Below are positions 16,297 to 24,556 of a stretch of DNA of 32,780 bases, piece after piece. The notes beneath the pieces are model-generated. The model was not told the DNA's origin and ran no database searches. It saw only the letters and a program-made list of their open reading frames with translations. Origin of the DNA: Streptomyces sp. ISL-94 (GTDB lineage: Bacteria; Actinomycetota; Actinomycetes; Streptomycetales; Streptomycetaceae); assembly GCF_018614075.1 (NCBI RefSeq), contig NZ_JAGGOZ010000061.1, forward strand, positions 1-32,780. Reading direction: 5' to 3'. Both the position numbers and the translations under genes were made by a program. Numbering within the stretch: position 1 is the stretch's first letter; each line of letters starts with the position of its first letter.

Positions 16297-18492
16297 TCAG
16301 GTGATCCGGTCGGCGGCGGGCGAGGGTGGCGGCGCGAGGATGCCGCCGGTGAGGCCCCTGGACAGGAGGTCCGCCGCCTCCTCGGCAAGACGGGCGGTGT
16401 GCCGCGCGGCCGTTCGCAGAGCGTGAACCCGGCGGAAGGCCTCTCCGTACCGGCGCTGTTCGTCCAGCGGCAGGAGGGGAACGCGCAGGCGGCCGGGGTT
16501 GACGTGGACGAGGGTGCTGCCGGTGGAGGCGGCGGCCTGGTTGTCCTCCGCGCCCAGGAACCCGGCGAGGAACCACGGGTCGAGCCGGGCCGGGTCCGGG
16601 CGCAGCAGGTGGACGAGGTGGCCGAGGAGGGCGCCGGCGTCCTGGGCGTCGGCGACCCGCACCCGTACGCCCTGTGCGCGGTCGGAGGCGAGGCCTCGTA
16701 CCAGCACGTCCCCTTCCTGGACCGTCACCGGCGGCTGCGCCACCAGATCCTCGGTGCCGCCTGAGGGGGGCGATGCCCACGAGATGTCCGGGGCCGTGAG
16801 GACCGGACGGTCGGACGGGGCCGCGGACTGTTCGTGGCCGCTCTTGGATTCGCGGGCGGTGAGGGGCTTCGCGCGGACGAGGGTGAGGGCTCCGCCCCGG
16901 TCCAGGTCGGCAACGGTTGCCGCCCGCCAGGCGCGGGCCGTCTCCCCGGCCGGGGGCCATGGCTCGCGGGCCGGAGCGGCGGCGAGCTCGGCGGCGTAGG
17001 ACGCGAGCAGCGTGAGCTTCTCGTCGACATGCTCGGCGTACGCGACCGGGTCGACGTTCGTGGGGGTGGCGCGGACCAGGCGGGCCGGGGTGAGGTCGAC
17101 CTGGTCGTCGAGGAGGTCTACGACCGGGACCGCGCGGGCGATGCCCGGTTCGCCGGTGAAGTCGGACGGGGCGTGGGTGAAGGAGGCCCACAGGGTGAGG
17201 ACCTGTTCGGTGAGCCGGTCCCAGTCCACGGGGGCGCGGCGGCCCGGCACCGTCGCGGTACGGGCGTCAGCGGCGCCGGTGTGGCGTGGTGTGCCCTCCG
17301 ATTCGCCGTCGGTGTCGACGAACAGGACCGGGCCGCGATCCGGCCCGCCCGGCTCGGGGCGTTGCATGACCCACACCTGGAGCCCGATGTGCAGGGGCAT
17401 CGCGGCGCGCGCGGGCAGCGCGACGACAGCGCGCAGGGCTCCGCTGCGGACCAGTTCCAGGCGGATCCGGCGGCCCGCGGTGCGGGACGCGGGCGCGGGC
17501 GGCAGCAGCATCACCACGTAGCCGCCGGGCTCGACGTGGGAGAGCGCGTGCTGCACCCAGGCCAGCTCCGACTCGAAGCGCGGGGGCACTCCGTACGCCC
17601 AGCGCGGGTCGTACGACAGCTCGTCGTGGCCCCAGTCGCGGTCACCGAACGGCGGGTTGCACAGGACGGCGTCGGCGGTGAGGTCGGGGAAGGCGTCGGC
17701 GCGGAGGCTGTCGCCCGCCTTGACGGTGACGTGCGCGGCGTCGTCGAGCAGGAGACTTACGGCGGTGCGCAGCGCCTGTACGGGGACACTGTCCTGCCCG
17801 TACACCTCGGTCGCGCCCTGGCAGGCGGCAGCTGCCAGGAGGGTGCCGCTGCCGCAGGCCGGGTCCAGGACGCGGGCGGTGCCGGGCGGCAGGAGGCGGG
17901 CCATCAGCGCGGCCAGCTCGGCGGGGGTCTGGTACGTACCGGTGGCGGCGCTCTCGTCCAGCTCTCGCTCGGCCAGGACGTCCAGGGCGGCGCGCGCTCC
18001 TGATTCCCGTACGCAAGCCACCAGGGCCTTTACGGCCGGGGCGTCGTCCGGCGCGTAGTGGGCGGGTCCAGTGGTCGGGACAGCGGAATCCAGCTGTTCC
18101 GCTGACCTCTCGGCCCAGGCCAGGACTTCCCTGTCCTGCAGGCCGGAGAGGTGAGTGGGGTCTCCGCCGGTGCGGCCGGCGGCGAGGACCAGGGGGACGA
18201 GGCGTGCGGCGATGCCCGAGCCGGGCGCGTGGAGGCGCAGGGTGGTGCGCAGCTCCTCGGCCGGGGTGGCTGCCGAGGCCTGACCGCGCCCCTGCAGCCA
18301 TGACTGTACGGCCTCAAGGTCGTACAGCGGGCTGCTTTCCGTGCCGCCGGCCGGCGTGGGGAAGTCCTCGTGGCGGCGACGCCAGTTGCTGACGGTGGCA
18401 CGTGTGACTCCCGCGATCCGGGAGATCTCGGCTGCTGTGACCTGGGGCGCGCCGGTCGGCGAAGTCGCCGGTGAGGGCATGGTGTGGGGCAT
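16297..18492 (-). CDS. HTH - N6-adenine methylase - HsdS-like TRD fusion
   Basis: The protein has 731 residues from ATG 18492 (ATG 18480 possible). Residues 17-70 form a helix-turn-helix with wing (EISRIAGVTRATVSNWRRR). Residues about 185-400 are an N6-adenine methylase domain: TPAELAALMARLLPPG, motif I DPACGSG (210-216) and NPPF (279-282). The C-terminal part (about 520-718) reads like half an HsdS, with EGDVLVRG, then VPLLPLDEQRRYGEAF and a helical spacer. One chain thus holds regulator, methylase and recognition module. It leads the minus-strand operon before hsdM, with its own TTGACT/TAAGGT promoter. Related orphan methylases occur in many Streptomyces; whether this one controls or assists the HsdMSR system is open. 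Confidence 0.85.
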   Translation of the reverse strand: MPHTMPSPATSPTGAPQVTAAEISRIAGVTRATVSNWRRRHEDFPTPAGGTESSPLYDLEAVQSWLQGRGQASAATPAEELRTTLRLHAPGSGIAARLVPLVLAAGRTGGDPTHLSGLQDREVLAWAERSAEQLDSAVPTTGPAHYAPDDAPAVKALVACVRESGARAALDVLAERELDESAATGTYQTPAELAALMARLLPPGTARVLDPACGSGTLLAAAACQGATEVYGQDSVPVQALRTAVSLLLDDAAHVTVKAGDSLRADAFPDLTADAVLCNPPFGDRDWGHDELSYDPRWAYGVPPRFESELAWVQHALSHVEPGGYVVMLLPPAPASRTAGRRIRLELVRSGALRAVVALPARAAMPLHIGLQVWVMQRPEPGGPDRGPVLFVDTDGESEGTPRHTGAADARTATVPGRRAPVDWDRLTEQVLTLWASFTHAPSDFTGEPGIARAVPVVDLLDDQVDLTPARLVRATPTNVDPVAYAEHVDEKLTLLASYAAELAAAPAREPWPPAGETARAWRAATVADLDRGGALTLVRAKPLTARESKSGHEQSAAPSDRPVLTAPDISWASPPSGGTEDLVAQPPVTVQEGDVLVRGLASDRAQGVRVRVADAQDAGALLGHLVHLLRPDPARLDPWFLAGFLGAEDNQAAASTGSTLVHVNPGRLRVPLLPLDEQRRYGEAFRRVHALRTAARHTARLAEEAADLLSRGLTGGILAPPPSPAADRIT

Positions 18493-18539
18493 GGCGTGGG
18501 GTCCTGTGCCTCTCCTGCCGGACGGTGGGGACAGTGAAC

Positions 18540-18567
18540 ACCTTACAGCGGCCACGAATCCAGTCAA
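18540..18567 (-). promoter_or_regulatory. Promoter of the methylase/hsd operon
   Basis: On the minus strand, -35 TTGACT (18567-18562), a 16-bp spacer and -10 TAAGGT (18545-18540) form a near-consensus vegetative promoter, about 48 bp before the methylase ATG. This is one of the clearest sigma-70-like promoters in the window. Confidence 0.6.
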
Positions 18568-18572
18568 CATGA

Positions 18573-18602
18573 TTGACGATGCTTTCACCGCCCTGCTTAA
18601 CT
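18573..18602 (+). promoter_or_regulatory. Promoter of the small membrane protein gene
   Basis: TTGACG (18573-18578), an 18-bp spacer and TTAACT (18597-18602) precede ATG 18610 by only 7 nt, so the transcript would be leaderless. Its -35 box faces that of the methylase promoter: GTCAA and TTGAC stand 5 bp apart as an inverted pair. Confidence 0.45.
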
Positions 18603-18609
18603 CAGGTCC

Positions 18610-19194
18610 ATGACCGAGCCCGAGCATGAGGAGCAACCCGCTCCCCCCGCTGCCGAAACCGCCCCCACGGCGCCGCCCCTTCCGCCGATGCCTGACGCAA
18701 TGCCCGTGGTCCCGCAGGCCGCACCGGCACAGGCGTCCGGATCCCGCCTCGCGCGTCAGGTCCGCTCCCTGCCCCCGGTGAAAGCTCTGCTCCTCGGCGG
18801 AGCCGTCGGTGCGGGACTGGTCGGCCTCGCCTGGGGCCTGACCGCCGCGGACTTCGGCGGCGGCCCGGACACCTTCAGCACCACGGGAGGGCTGATCCTC
18901 TCCGACCGCGACGGCTACCTCTCGGCGGGCACAGGTTGCGAAGGCAAGGGCGGCTACAAGGACATAGGGGCCGGCACCGAGGTCACGGTCACCGACGCCG
19001 CCGGCAAGGTCGTCGCGGCCGGGAGCCTGGGCCAAGGCGAAATCGTCGGCACGGCGTGCATGCTCCGGTTCACCGTGGAGGGCATCCCCGAGGGGTCGAA
19101 GCTGTATCGCGTCGAGGTGTCGCATCGCGGCGCTCTCACCAAGACGGAGCAGGAGCTCCGCGAAGGGGACCTCGCGTTCACCCTCGGAGGCTGA
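18610..19194 (+). CDS. Small single-pass membrane protein, unknown function
   Basis: This 194-residue protein is of no family I recognise. Residues 1-45 are Pro/Ala-rich and probably disordered (acidic start, then PPAAETAPTAPP). A short basic patch (SRLARQVRS) precedes one membrane segment (about 58-80, VKALLLGGAVGAGLVGLAWG). The remaining 110 residues would be outside the cell. They contain two cysteines (in GTGCEGKGG and VGTACMLRF) that could form a disulfide, and a beta-rich pattern around DIGAGTEVTVTDAAGKVVAAG. This layout fits the Streptomyces class of proline-rich tethered proteins with a small extracytoplasmic beta domain. It faces the methylase gene divergently and has no operon partner. 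Confidence 0.75.
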   Translation: MTEPEHEEQPAPPAAETAPTAPPLPPMPDAMPVVPQAAPAQASGSRLARQVRSLPPVKALLLGGAVGAGLVGLAWGLTAADFGGGPDTFSTTGGLILSDRDGYLSAGTGCEGKGGYKDIGAGTEVTVTDAAGKVVAAGSLGQGEIVGTACMLRFTVEGIPEGSKLYRVEVSHRGALTKTEQELREGDLAFTLGG

Positions 19195-19479
19195 CTCCCG
19201 GCTGGCCTCCGCAGCCTCGTATCGCGATTCGGTATCGAGAGGGTGCGGAAATCCGTTCGCCCGGATCGCGGCACCCCGTGTGCCCGTGGCGCAGTCCGTC
19301 CGCCCGTGCCGCGACGGCCGGACCGTGACCATTGAATGCAGTCGAGGGCGCCTTCGATGTCTTTGTCATTGGGTGGGACGAGCAAACGTGGCGAGGAGGT
19401 GAGGCCGAGGCCGCCGTGCCCAGCCGACGACAAGTACGTTCGTCCTGGGCAAGGCGGCTGCGCTCTCGGGCCCGGACGG
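19195..19479. other. Convergent intergenic region
   Basis: About 285 bases lie between the membrane protein (+) and the AnsP-like permease (-). Several open frames cross it, but none shows a ribosome-binding site, family pattern or consistent codon bias. I find no strong hairpin, so termination here is not evident. Confidence 0.4.
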
Positions 19480-20919
19480 TCAGCCGCGGGAGGCGGCGAG
19501 TTCGGCCACCCGGCGGCGGACCAGGAACCAGCCGCCGACCAGGGCGGCGCCGATGACCGGGACGCACATCACCGTGGTGCGGCCCACGCCGCCGTCGCAC
19601 CACATGAGGATCAGCACGGCGAGGAGGAAGGCCAGGGTCACGAGCTGGGTGTACGGGGCCCAGGGCAGGCGGTAGGAGGGGCGTTCCAGCCTGCCCTGCT
19701 GCGCGCGGCGCCAGAAGTGGAGCGAGCAGATCATGACCATCGCCCAGGTGCCGAGGATGCCGAGCGAGGCGAAGTTCAGGACGATCTCGAAGGCGTCCTT
19801 GGGCATCAGCTTGTTCAGGCCGACGCCGGCCAGGCCGAAGGCGGCGGTGAAAAGGACCCCGCCGTAGGGGACCTTGCCCTTGTTCATGCGGGCGGTGAAC
19901 TTCGGTGCGGAGCCGGACATGGCCATCGAGCGCAGGATGCGGCCGGTGGAGTACAGGCCGGAGTTCAGGCTGGAGAGGGCCGCGGTCAGGACGACGAGGT
20001 TCATGACGCCGGCGGCGCCGGGGACTCCGAGCTTGTCGAAGACGGTGACGAAGGGGCTCTGGTCGGAGGAGTACGCCGTGTACGGGAGCAGCAGGGCGAG
20101 CAGCACGACCGAGCCGACGTAGAAGAGGCCCACGCGCCACATGATCGAGTTGATGGCCTTCGGCATGATCTTCTCGGGGTTCTCGGTCTCGCCGGCGGCG
20201 ACTCCGCAGAGCTCGACGGAGGCGTACGCGAAGACCACGCCCTGGATCACCAGGAGCATCGGCAGGACGCCGGAGGGGAAGAGGCCGCCGTTGTCGGTGA
20301 TGGAGGCCAGGCCCGGGGTGTGGCCGTCGATCTGGTGGCTGGTGGCGACGAGCCAGATGCCGACGATCAGGAAGACGACCAGGGCGGCGACCTTGACCAG
20401 GGAGAACCAGAATTCCATCTCGCCGAAGTACTTCACGGAGATGAGGTTCGCGGTGAGGACGACGGCGAGGGCGATGAAGGCGAGGACCCACTGGGGGACG
20501 TCCGTGAACAGCGACCAGAAGTGGGCGTAGGTCGCGGCGGCCGTGATGTCGGCCACGGTGGTCGTCGACCAGTTCAGGAAGTACAGCCAGCCGGCCGTGT
20601 AGGCGCCCTTCTCCCCCATGAACTCGCGGGCGTACGAGACGAAGGCGCCGGAGGAGGGGCGGTAGAGGACGAGCTCGCCGAGGGCCCGTACGACGAAGAA
20701 GGCGAAGACGCCGCACACCGCGTAGGCGATCGCGAGGGAGGGGCCCGCGCCGGCGAGGCGGCCGCCGGCGCCGAGGAACAGGCCGGTGCCTATCGCTCCG
20801 CCGATCGCGATCATGTTGATGTGGCGGGACTTGAGGTCCTTGCTGTAGCCCTCGTCGCCGGCGTCGACATGGCGGGAAGACGCCGGGGCGGTGGCCTCGG
20901 TCAAGGTGCGGTCACTCAT
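19480..20919 (-). CDS. ansP: Amino-acid permease, AnsP-like (APC superfamily)
   Basis: This 479-residue protein has about 12 membrane helices. The first carries the substrate-binding consensus IGGAIGTGLFLGAG. The wording RALGELVLYRPSSGAFVSYAREFMGEK, VKYFGEMEFWFSLVKVAAL and QSPFVTVFDKLGVPG follows enterobacterial L-asparagine permease AnsP more closely than CycA or GabP. It should import an amino acid, asparagine by best guess, with protons across the plasma membrane. The start MSDRTLTEA is chosen because family members have a short soluble N-terminus; the frame upstream is a shadow of the next permease. A 221-bp gap with a terminator for the upstream gene suggests independent transcription. 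Confidence 0.9.
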   Translation of the reverse strand: MSDRTLTEATAPASSRHVDAGDEGYSKDLKSRHINMIAIGGAIGTGLFLGAGGRLAGAGPSLAIAYAVCGVFAFFVVRALGELVLYRPSSGAFVSYAREFMGEKGAYTAGWLYFLNWSTTTVADITAAATYAHFWSLFTDVPQWVLAFIALAVVLTANLISVKYFGEMEFWFSLVKVAALVVFLIVGIWLVATSHQIDGHTPGLASITDNGGLFPSGVLPMLLVIQGVVFAYASVELCGVAAGETENPEKIMPKAINSIMWRVGLFYVGSVVLLALLLPYTAYSSDQSPFVTVFDKLGVPGAAGVMNLVVLTAALSSLNSGLYSTGRILRSMAMSGSAPKFTARMNKGKVPYGGVLFTAAFGLAGVGLNKLMPKDAFEIVLNFASLGILGTWAMVMICSLHFWRRAQQGRLERPSYRLPWAPYTQLVTLAFLLAVLILMWCDGGVGRTTVMCVPVIGAALVGGWFLVRRRVAELAASRG

Positions 20920-21022
20920 GTATGACTTCGCCTTCGTGGGTGGGACAGGCAGGTGCGGACGGCCGCGCAGGGGAGCTGGGGTGGTGTCCCGTGAGCTGCG
21001 GTCCGGTGGTTTCGTCGCCCCA

Positions 21023-21052
21023 AATAGACCACGGGGTTCCGCTACCCGCCAA
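21023..21052 (-). promoter_or_regulatory. Possible promoter of the AnsP-like permease
   Basis: On the minus strand TTGGCG (21052-21047), an 18-bp spacer and TCTATT (21028-21023) form a fair sigma-70-like match, about 105 bp before the permease ATG and just after the terminator of the other permease. The match is imperfect and the call tentative. Confidence 0.3.
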
Positions 21053-21070
21053 AATCGGCCCCGTACGCGT

Positions 21071-21112
21071 CGAAGCCCCCGACGACCTTGGAAAGGGGTG
21101 CCGGGGGCTTCG
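21071..21112 (-). terminator. Terminator of the second APC permease
   Basis: CGAAGCCCCCG (21071-21081) pairs perfectly over 11 bp with CGGGGGCTTCG (21102-21112), and the 20-nt loop holds a small CCTT/AAGG stem. It begins 29 nt after the stop of the permease at 21141. Confidence 0.7.
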
Positions 21113-21140
21113 CAGGGGCTTGAAAGCGAGGTCTGGCGGG

Positions 21141-22685
21141 TCAGTCGCCCGGGGTGGACGACGCCGCCTGGTCGAGGCGGAAGGCCTCGTTCCCCAGGCC
21201 GATGCGGGCGTGTGCCTCGGGGCGGCGGCTGCGCATCACCGCTCCGTGGACCAGGCCGGTCACGACGGCGGCGCCGATGATGCCGGGCAGGGCCCAGCTG
21301 AGCGCGGAGCCCTCTTCGGCGCCGACCAGGACGCCGAAGTCCTTGACGGTGTAGACGGCGATGCCGAGGAGCGCGAGGCCGGCGGCGCCGGCTGCGACGA
21401 GCCGCCAGACCTGGGCGCCGGCGGTGCCGCGGCGGACGAAGAAGGCGATCACGGCGAAGGAGGCGGCGGCCATGAGGAGGGTCACACCGAGCGCGCCGAC
21501 GCTGCCCATCCAGGTGAACAGGTGCAGGACGGGGGCGGTCGGGTCGCCGGCGGGCAGGTCGTCGGTGACGGCGAAGGCGATGACGACGACGGCGGCGATG
21601 CCGGTCTGGAGGAGGGAGCCGGTGCCGGGTGCGCCGGTGCCGGCGTTGGTCCGGCCGAAGGCGGCCGGGAGCAGGCCCTCGCGGCCCATGGCGAAGGCGT
21701 AGCGGGCGACCACGTTGTGGAAGCTGAGCATGGCGGCGAACATGCCGGTCACGAAGAGCACGTGCAGGACGTCGGTGAAGGTGGCGCCGAGGCGGTCCTC
21801 GGTGAGCTGGAAGAGCAGGCCGGGGCCGGCTTCGGCGGAGGTCTTGACGACCTCGGCGGGGCCGGTGGCGACGGTGAGGGCCCAGGCGCTGAGGGCGAAG
21901 AAGAGGGCGACGAAGCCGACGGCGAGGAACATCACGCGGGAGACGACGATGTGCGGCTTGCTGGTCTCCTCGGCGTACACCGGGGACTGCTCGAAGCCGA
22001 CGAAGGCCGCGATGCAGAAGCAGAGGGCGGTGCCGAGGCCGGGGCCGCTGAGGGTCTCGGGGTTGAAGGCGTGCAGCGAGAGGCCTTCGGGGCCGGGCTT
22101 GCCGAGGGCGGCGAGGTCGAAGACGACGACGAGGGCGCACTCGATGAGGAGGAGGACGCCGAGGACCTTGGCGTTGAGGTCGATCTTGAGCCAGCCGAGG
22201 GCGCCGGTGGCGGCGACGGCGAGCAGCGCGGGTATCCACCAGGCGAGTTCGATCTCGAGGTAGGTCGCGAAGAGGCCGGATATCTCGAAGCCGAGGATGC
22301 CGAAGACGCCGACCTGCATGGCGCTGTACGCGACGAGGGCGACGAGGGCGGCGCCCGCGCCGGCGGTGGGGCCGAGGCCGCGGGCGATATACGCGTAGAA
22401 GGCGCCGGCGTTGTGGACGTGCCGGCTCATCTCGGCGTAGCCGATGCTGAAGAGGGCGAGGACCAGGCCCAGGACGACGAAGAGGAGCGGCTGGCCGACG
22501 ATGCCCATGACGCCGAAGGTGGTGGGCATCACGCCGGCGACCACCATCAGGGGCGCGCTGGCGGCGAGTACGGAGAGCAGCAGGCCGGCGGTGCCGAGGC
22601 GGTTGGCGCGCAGGGCCCGGTCCTGGCCCTTGTACGTGCGGATCTCGGCCGGGTCCTGGAGCGTGGTGGATCTGCCCGTCGGCAT
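21141..22685 (-). CDS. APC-family amino-acid/polyamine permease
   Basis: This 514-residue protein has about 12-14 hydrophobic helices. The segment LSVLAASAPLMVVAGVMP replaces the classical first-helix GGxIGxG loop, as in a distinct APC subgroup common in actinomycetes. FVGFEQSPVYAEETSKP and FHNVVARYAFAMGREGLLP are the usual APC helix 6 and loop motifs. The substrate is unknown. The ATG at 22685 has AAAGGA about 8 nt upstream. It lies 119 bp behind a TPR-like gene on the same strand, with a G-rich (+ strand) repeat between. Its own terminator follows. It is not close in sequence to the neighbouring AnsP-like permease, so this is not a recent tandem duplication. Confidence 0.88.
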   Translation of the reverse strand: MPTGRSTTLQDPAEIRTYKGQDRALRANRLGTAGLLLSVLAASAPLMVVAGVMPTTFGVMGIVGQPLLFVVLGLVLALFSIGYAEMSRHVHNAGAFYAYIARGLGPTAGAGAALVALVAYSAMQVGVFGILGFEISGLFATYLEIELAWWIPALLAVAATGALGWLKIDLNAKVLGVLLLIECALVVVFDLAALGKPGPEGLSLHAFNPETLSGPGLGTALCFCIAAFVGFEQSPVYAEETSKPHIVVSRVMFLAVGFVALFFALSAWALTVATGPAEVVKTSAEAGPGLLFQLTEDRLGATFTDVLHVLFVTGMFAAMLSFHNVVARYAFAMGREGLLPAAFGRTNAGTGAPGTGSLLQTGIAAVVVIAFAVTDDLPAGDPTAPVLHLFTWMGSVGALGVTLLMAAASFAVIAFFVRRGTAGAQVWRLVAAGAAGLALLGIAVYTVKDFGVLVGAEEGSALSWALPGIIGAAVVTGLVHGAVMRSRRPEAHARIGLGNEAFRLDQAASSTPGD

Positions 22686-22739
22686 GGGGGCGTCCTTTCG
22701 GGGTGGGGCCTCTCGGGGGTGGGTCTCTCGGAGGCTCGG

Positions 22740-22795
22740 GCGTTCGGGGGTGCGGGCGTTCGGGGGTGCGGGGGTGCGGGGGTGCGGACGTTCGG
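22740..22795. repeat. G-rich short tandem repeat
   Basis: GCGTTCGGGGGTGCG occurs at 22740-22754 and 22756-22770, followed by GGGGTGCG twice (22771-22786) and a GACGTTCGG remnant. The + strand has several runs of five G and could form a G-quadruplex; this is the template strand for the flanking minus-strand genes. The block lies in the gap between the TPR-like gene and the permease. Confidence 0.8.
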
Positions 22796-22804
22796 ACTGC
22801 GGTG

Positions 22805-23752
22805 TCAGGCGGTGCCGAGCGCGGCGCTGCGCGCTGCGAGGAAGGCCTGGTGCGGGTCGAGGTCCGGGTAGGACCAGGGGGCGCGGGTGGCGTGGCGGCC
22901 GATGCGGTGGAAGAGGGCGGCGGCCTCGGCGGAGCGGCCCTCGCAGAGCTTGGCGTGGGCGAGGAAGTTGAGGTCGACCCGGTTGCGGGGGTGGTCCTCG
23001 CGCTCCCATTCCAGCCACCAGTCGAAGGCGGAGCGCAGGACCTGGCGGGCACGGCGGCCGGACCAGTGGGCGGCGGCGCCGTCGGGGTGGTGGCCGTGCC
23101 GGGCGGCGAGCACCCGGTAGCGCTCGGCGTGCGCGATGACGGGGAGCACGGCAAGCGGGGAGTCGGCCGGGGACTCCTCGGCGGCCCAGGCCGCGAAGTC
23201 GTAGACCTCGTGGAGCGGGTCCTGGCCGGAGCCGGAGGTGCGTTCGGCCAGCTTGGCGACCATCAGGTGGTGGGCGTGGTGGTGCTCGCGGTGGCGGGCC
23301 CGCACCTGGTCGAAGTGGCGGCTGAACTCCTCCTCGGTGCCGAAGGCGCGGGAGAGCAGGAGCAGTCCGAGCCAGGGGGTGGGGTCGGCGGGGAGCAGGG
23401 CGGCGGCGCGCCGGCAGGCCTGCTCGGCGGCGGCCGGGGTGCCCTTGCCGCGCAGGGCGTTGAAGACGGCGGCGCAGGCGAGGAGGGTGGCGGCATCGGC
23501 GCTCTCGGGTTCGGCGAGCAGCCATTCGCGGGCCCAGGCGGTGGCCGCCGGGGTCTGGGCGAGGACGACGACGCGGTGGCCGCGGCGGTCCCAGTCGTCG
23601 CCGGTTCCGACGAGCAGGGACCGGGCCCGTGACCAGCGGCCCTGGGTGAACTGGGTCCGCACGTCGACGAGTTCGGCGTCGCACAGGGCCGGGTCGAAGA
23701 GCTGGGCATCACGCTTGCGGGCGCGGCCGAGGGGCGGCGGAGGCGGGGACAT
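22805..23752 (-). CDS. TPR-like helical protein, unknown function
   Basis: The protein has 315 residues from ATG 23752, with GGAGGG about 10 nt upstream. After a proline-rich start (MSPPPPPLGRARKRD) it is predicted mostly alpha-helical. Paired-helix units with small residues (WLLAEPESADAATLLACAAVFNAL, AAEQACRRAAALLPADPTPWLGLLLLS) recall tetratricopeptide repeats. A His-rich patch HREHHHAHH lies near residue 185, and the C-terminal unit contains LNFLAHAKLCEGRSAEAAALFHRIG. It has no signal or membrane helix. I do not recognise a named family. It precedes the APC permease on the same strand and may be co-transcribed, but a functional link is unproven. The open frame extends upstream to 23938 without support. 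Confidence 0.7.
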   Translation of the reverse strand: MSPPPPPLGRARKRDAQLFDPALCDAELVDVRTQFTQGRWSRARSLLVGTGDDWDRRGHRVVVLAQTPAATAWAREWLLAEPESADAATLLACAAVFNALRGKGTPAAAEQACRRAAALLPADPTPWLGLLLLSRAFGTEEEFSRHFDQVRARHREHHHAHHLMVAKLAERTSGSGQDPLHEVYDFAAWAAEESPADSPLAVLPVIAHAERYRVLAARHGHHPDGAAAHWSGRRARQVLRSAFDWWLEWEREDHPRNRVDLNFLAHAKLCEGRSAEAAALFHRIGRHATRAPWSYPDLDPHQAFLAARSAALGTA

Positions 23753-24070
23753 CCGCGGGTTTCCCTCCAGGACGCGGGCGGACGGGGACGGGGTGGAGCG
23801 GGCCGGGACCGGGGTGAGCGCTGAACGGTGAGCAGTGGCCAAAAACGTGCAGCGTGCACGTGCGCGGCGTGACCGGCTGGTCAGGCCGGGCACATCGGAG
23901 ATCGTGCCGGTGAGCGCACCGGTGATCACGGACAGCAAACCGGTACGTACAGCTCCGAGTCAAGGTCCAGTCCAGCGGGTGGCGATTTTCAACTGCTGCG
24001 GGGATGGTGTGGGTTGGGGTGGTTGTGCCGGTTCGCGGGGGCCGTCGGCGCGGATCCGCAGAGTGGCCCC
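23753..24070. other. Divergent intergenic region, 318 bp
   Basis: No gene is supported. It contains the dyads ACGTGCA-GCG-TGCACGT (23845-23861) and CCGGTG-AGCG-CACCGG (23907-23922), either of which might be an operator for the divergent TPR-like and ASCH genes. A minus-strand TTGACT stands near 23966-23971 without a clear -10. A G-rich stretch on the + strand lies near 24000-24055. Confidence 0.4.
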
Positions 24071-24496
24071 GTGACGGCATACGACGATCTTCCCCCGTAC
24101 CTGCCGGGCTTTCCCGGGCCGCTGCGCGACAGGCTGGCCGCGGCCGTGCTGAGCGGGGCGAAGACAGCGACGACGGGGTTGCTCGCGGCCTATGAGGCGG
24201 AGGGCGAGCCGCTGCCCCAGACCGGGCAGCGGACGGCGCTCACGGACTCCGCGGAGTGTCCGGTGGCTGTCCTGGAGGTGACGGCCGTACGGATCCTGCG
24301 GCTCGGCGAGGTGGACGTGGGGCACGCACTGGCGGAAGGTGAGGGATATGCGTCGGTGGCCGAATGGCGCGCTTCGCACGAGCGGTTCTGGCACGGGGCG
24401 CAACTGCGCGGGCTGCTCGGCGATCCGGGGTTCACGGTCGACGACGATACGCCGGTGGTGGCGGAGCGGTTCCGGATCGTCGAGCGGCTCGGCTGA
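24071..24496 (+). CDS. ASCH-domain protein
   Basis: The protein has 141 residues from GTG 24071. The ASCH fold (PUA-like RNA-binding superfamily) is recognised by LSGAKTATTGLL near residue 27, a central ECPVAVLEVTAVRILRLGEV strand-rich part, and the closing FTVDDDTPVVAERFRIVERL. The pattern LAEGEGYASVAEWRASHERFW, which follows the middle strands, is characteristic. Bacterial ASCH proteins are thought to bind RNA or modified nucleosides, and some related proteins are amidohydrolases or ribonucleases; the substrate here is unknown. An upstream frame from 24014 exists, but the residues before the GTG are unlike the family. It is convergent with the FAD dehydrogenase and monocistronic. Confidence 0.85.
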   Translation: MTAYDDLPPYLPGFPGPLRDRLAAAVLSGAKTATTGLLAAYEAEGEPLPQTGQRTALTDSAECPVAVLEVTAVRILRLGEVDVGHALAEGEGYASVAEWRASHERFWHGAQLRGLLGDPGFTVDDDTPVVAERFRIVERLG

Positions 24497-24519
24497 GGCC
24501 GGCCCGGCCTCGGGGGAGG

Positions 24520-24536
24520 CGGCCGGGGCCCGGCCG
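24520..24536. terminator. Possible bidirectional terminator
   Basis: CGGCCGGG (24520-24527) and CCCGGCCG (24529-24536) form a near-continuous palindrome in the 60-bp gap between the convergent ASCH and FAD dehydrogenase genes. The surrounding GGCCGGCCCGG-type words allow several competing stems. Confidence 0.35.
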
Positions 24537-24556
24537 TACGCCGGGGCCGGCCCGGG

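Noticed and set aside
14195..16426. 743-residue + strand frame opposite hsdM
   Set aside because: Shadow of hsdM, low-complexity composition and no domain pattern.
4039..18492. BREX or Pgl phage-resistance system
   Set aside because: Kinase and methylases are present, but there is no PglZ phosphatase, BrxC/PglY ATPase or PglX-type methylase.
19336..22871. Two long + strand frames (529 and 649 residues) opposite the permeases
   Set aside because: Highly repetitive Gly/Glu/Asp/Ala sequence typical of antisense shadows; the minus strand encodes clear membrane transporters.
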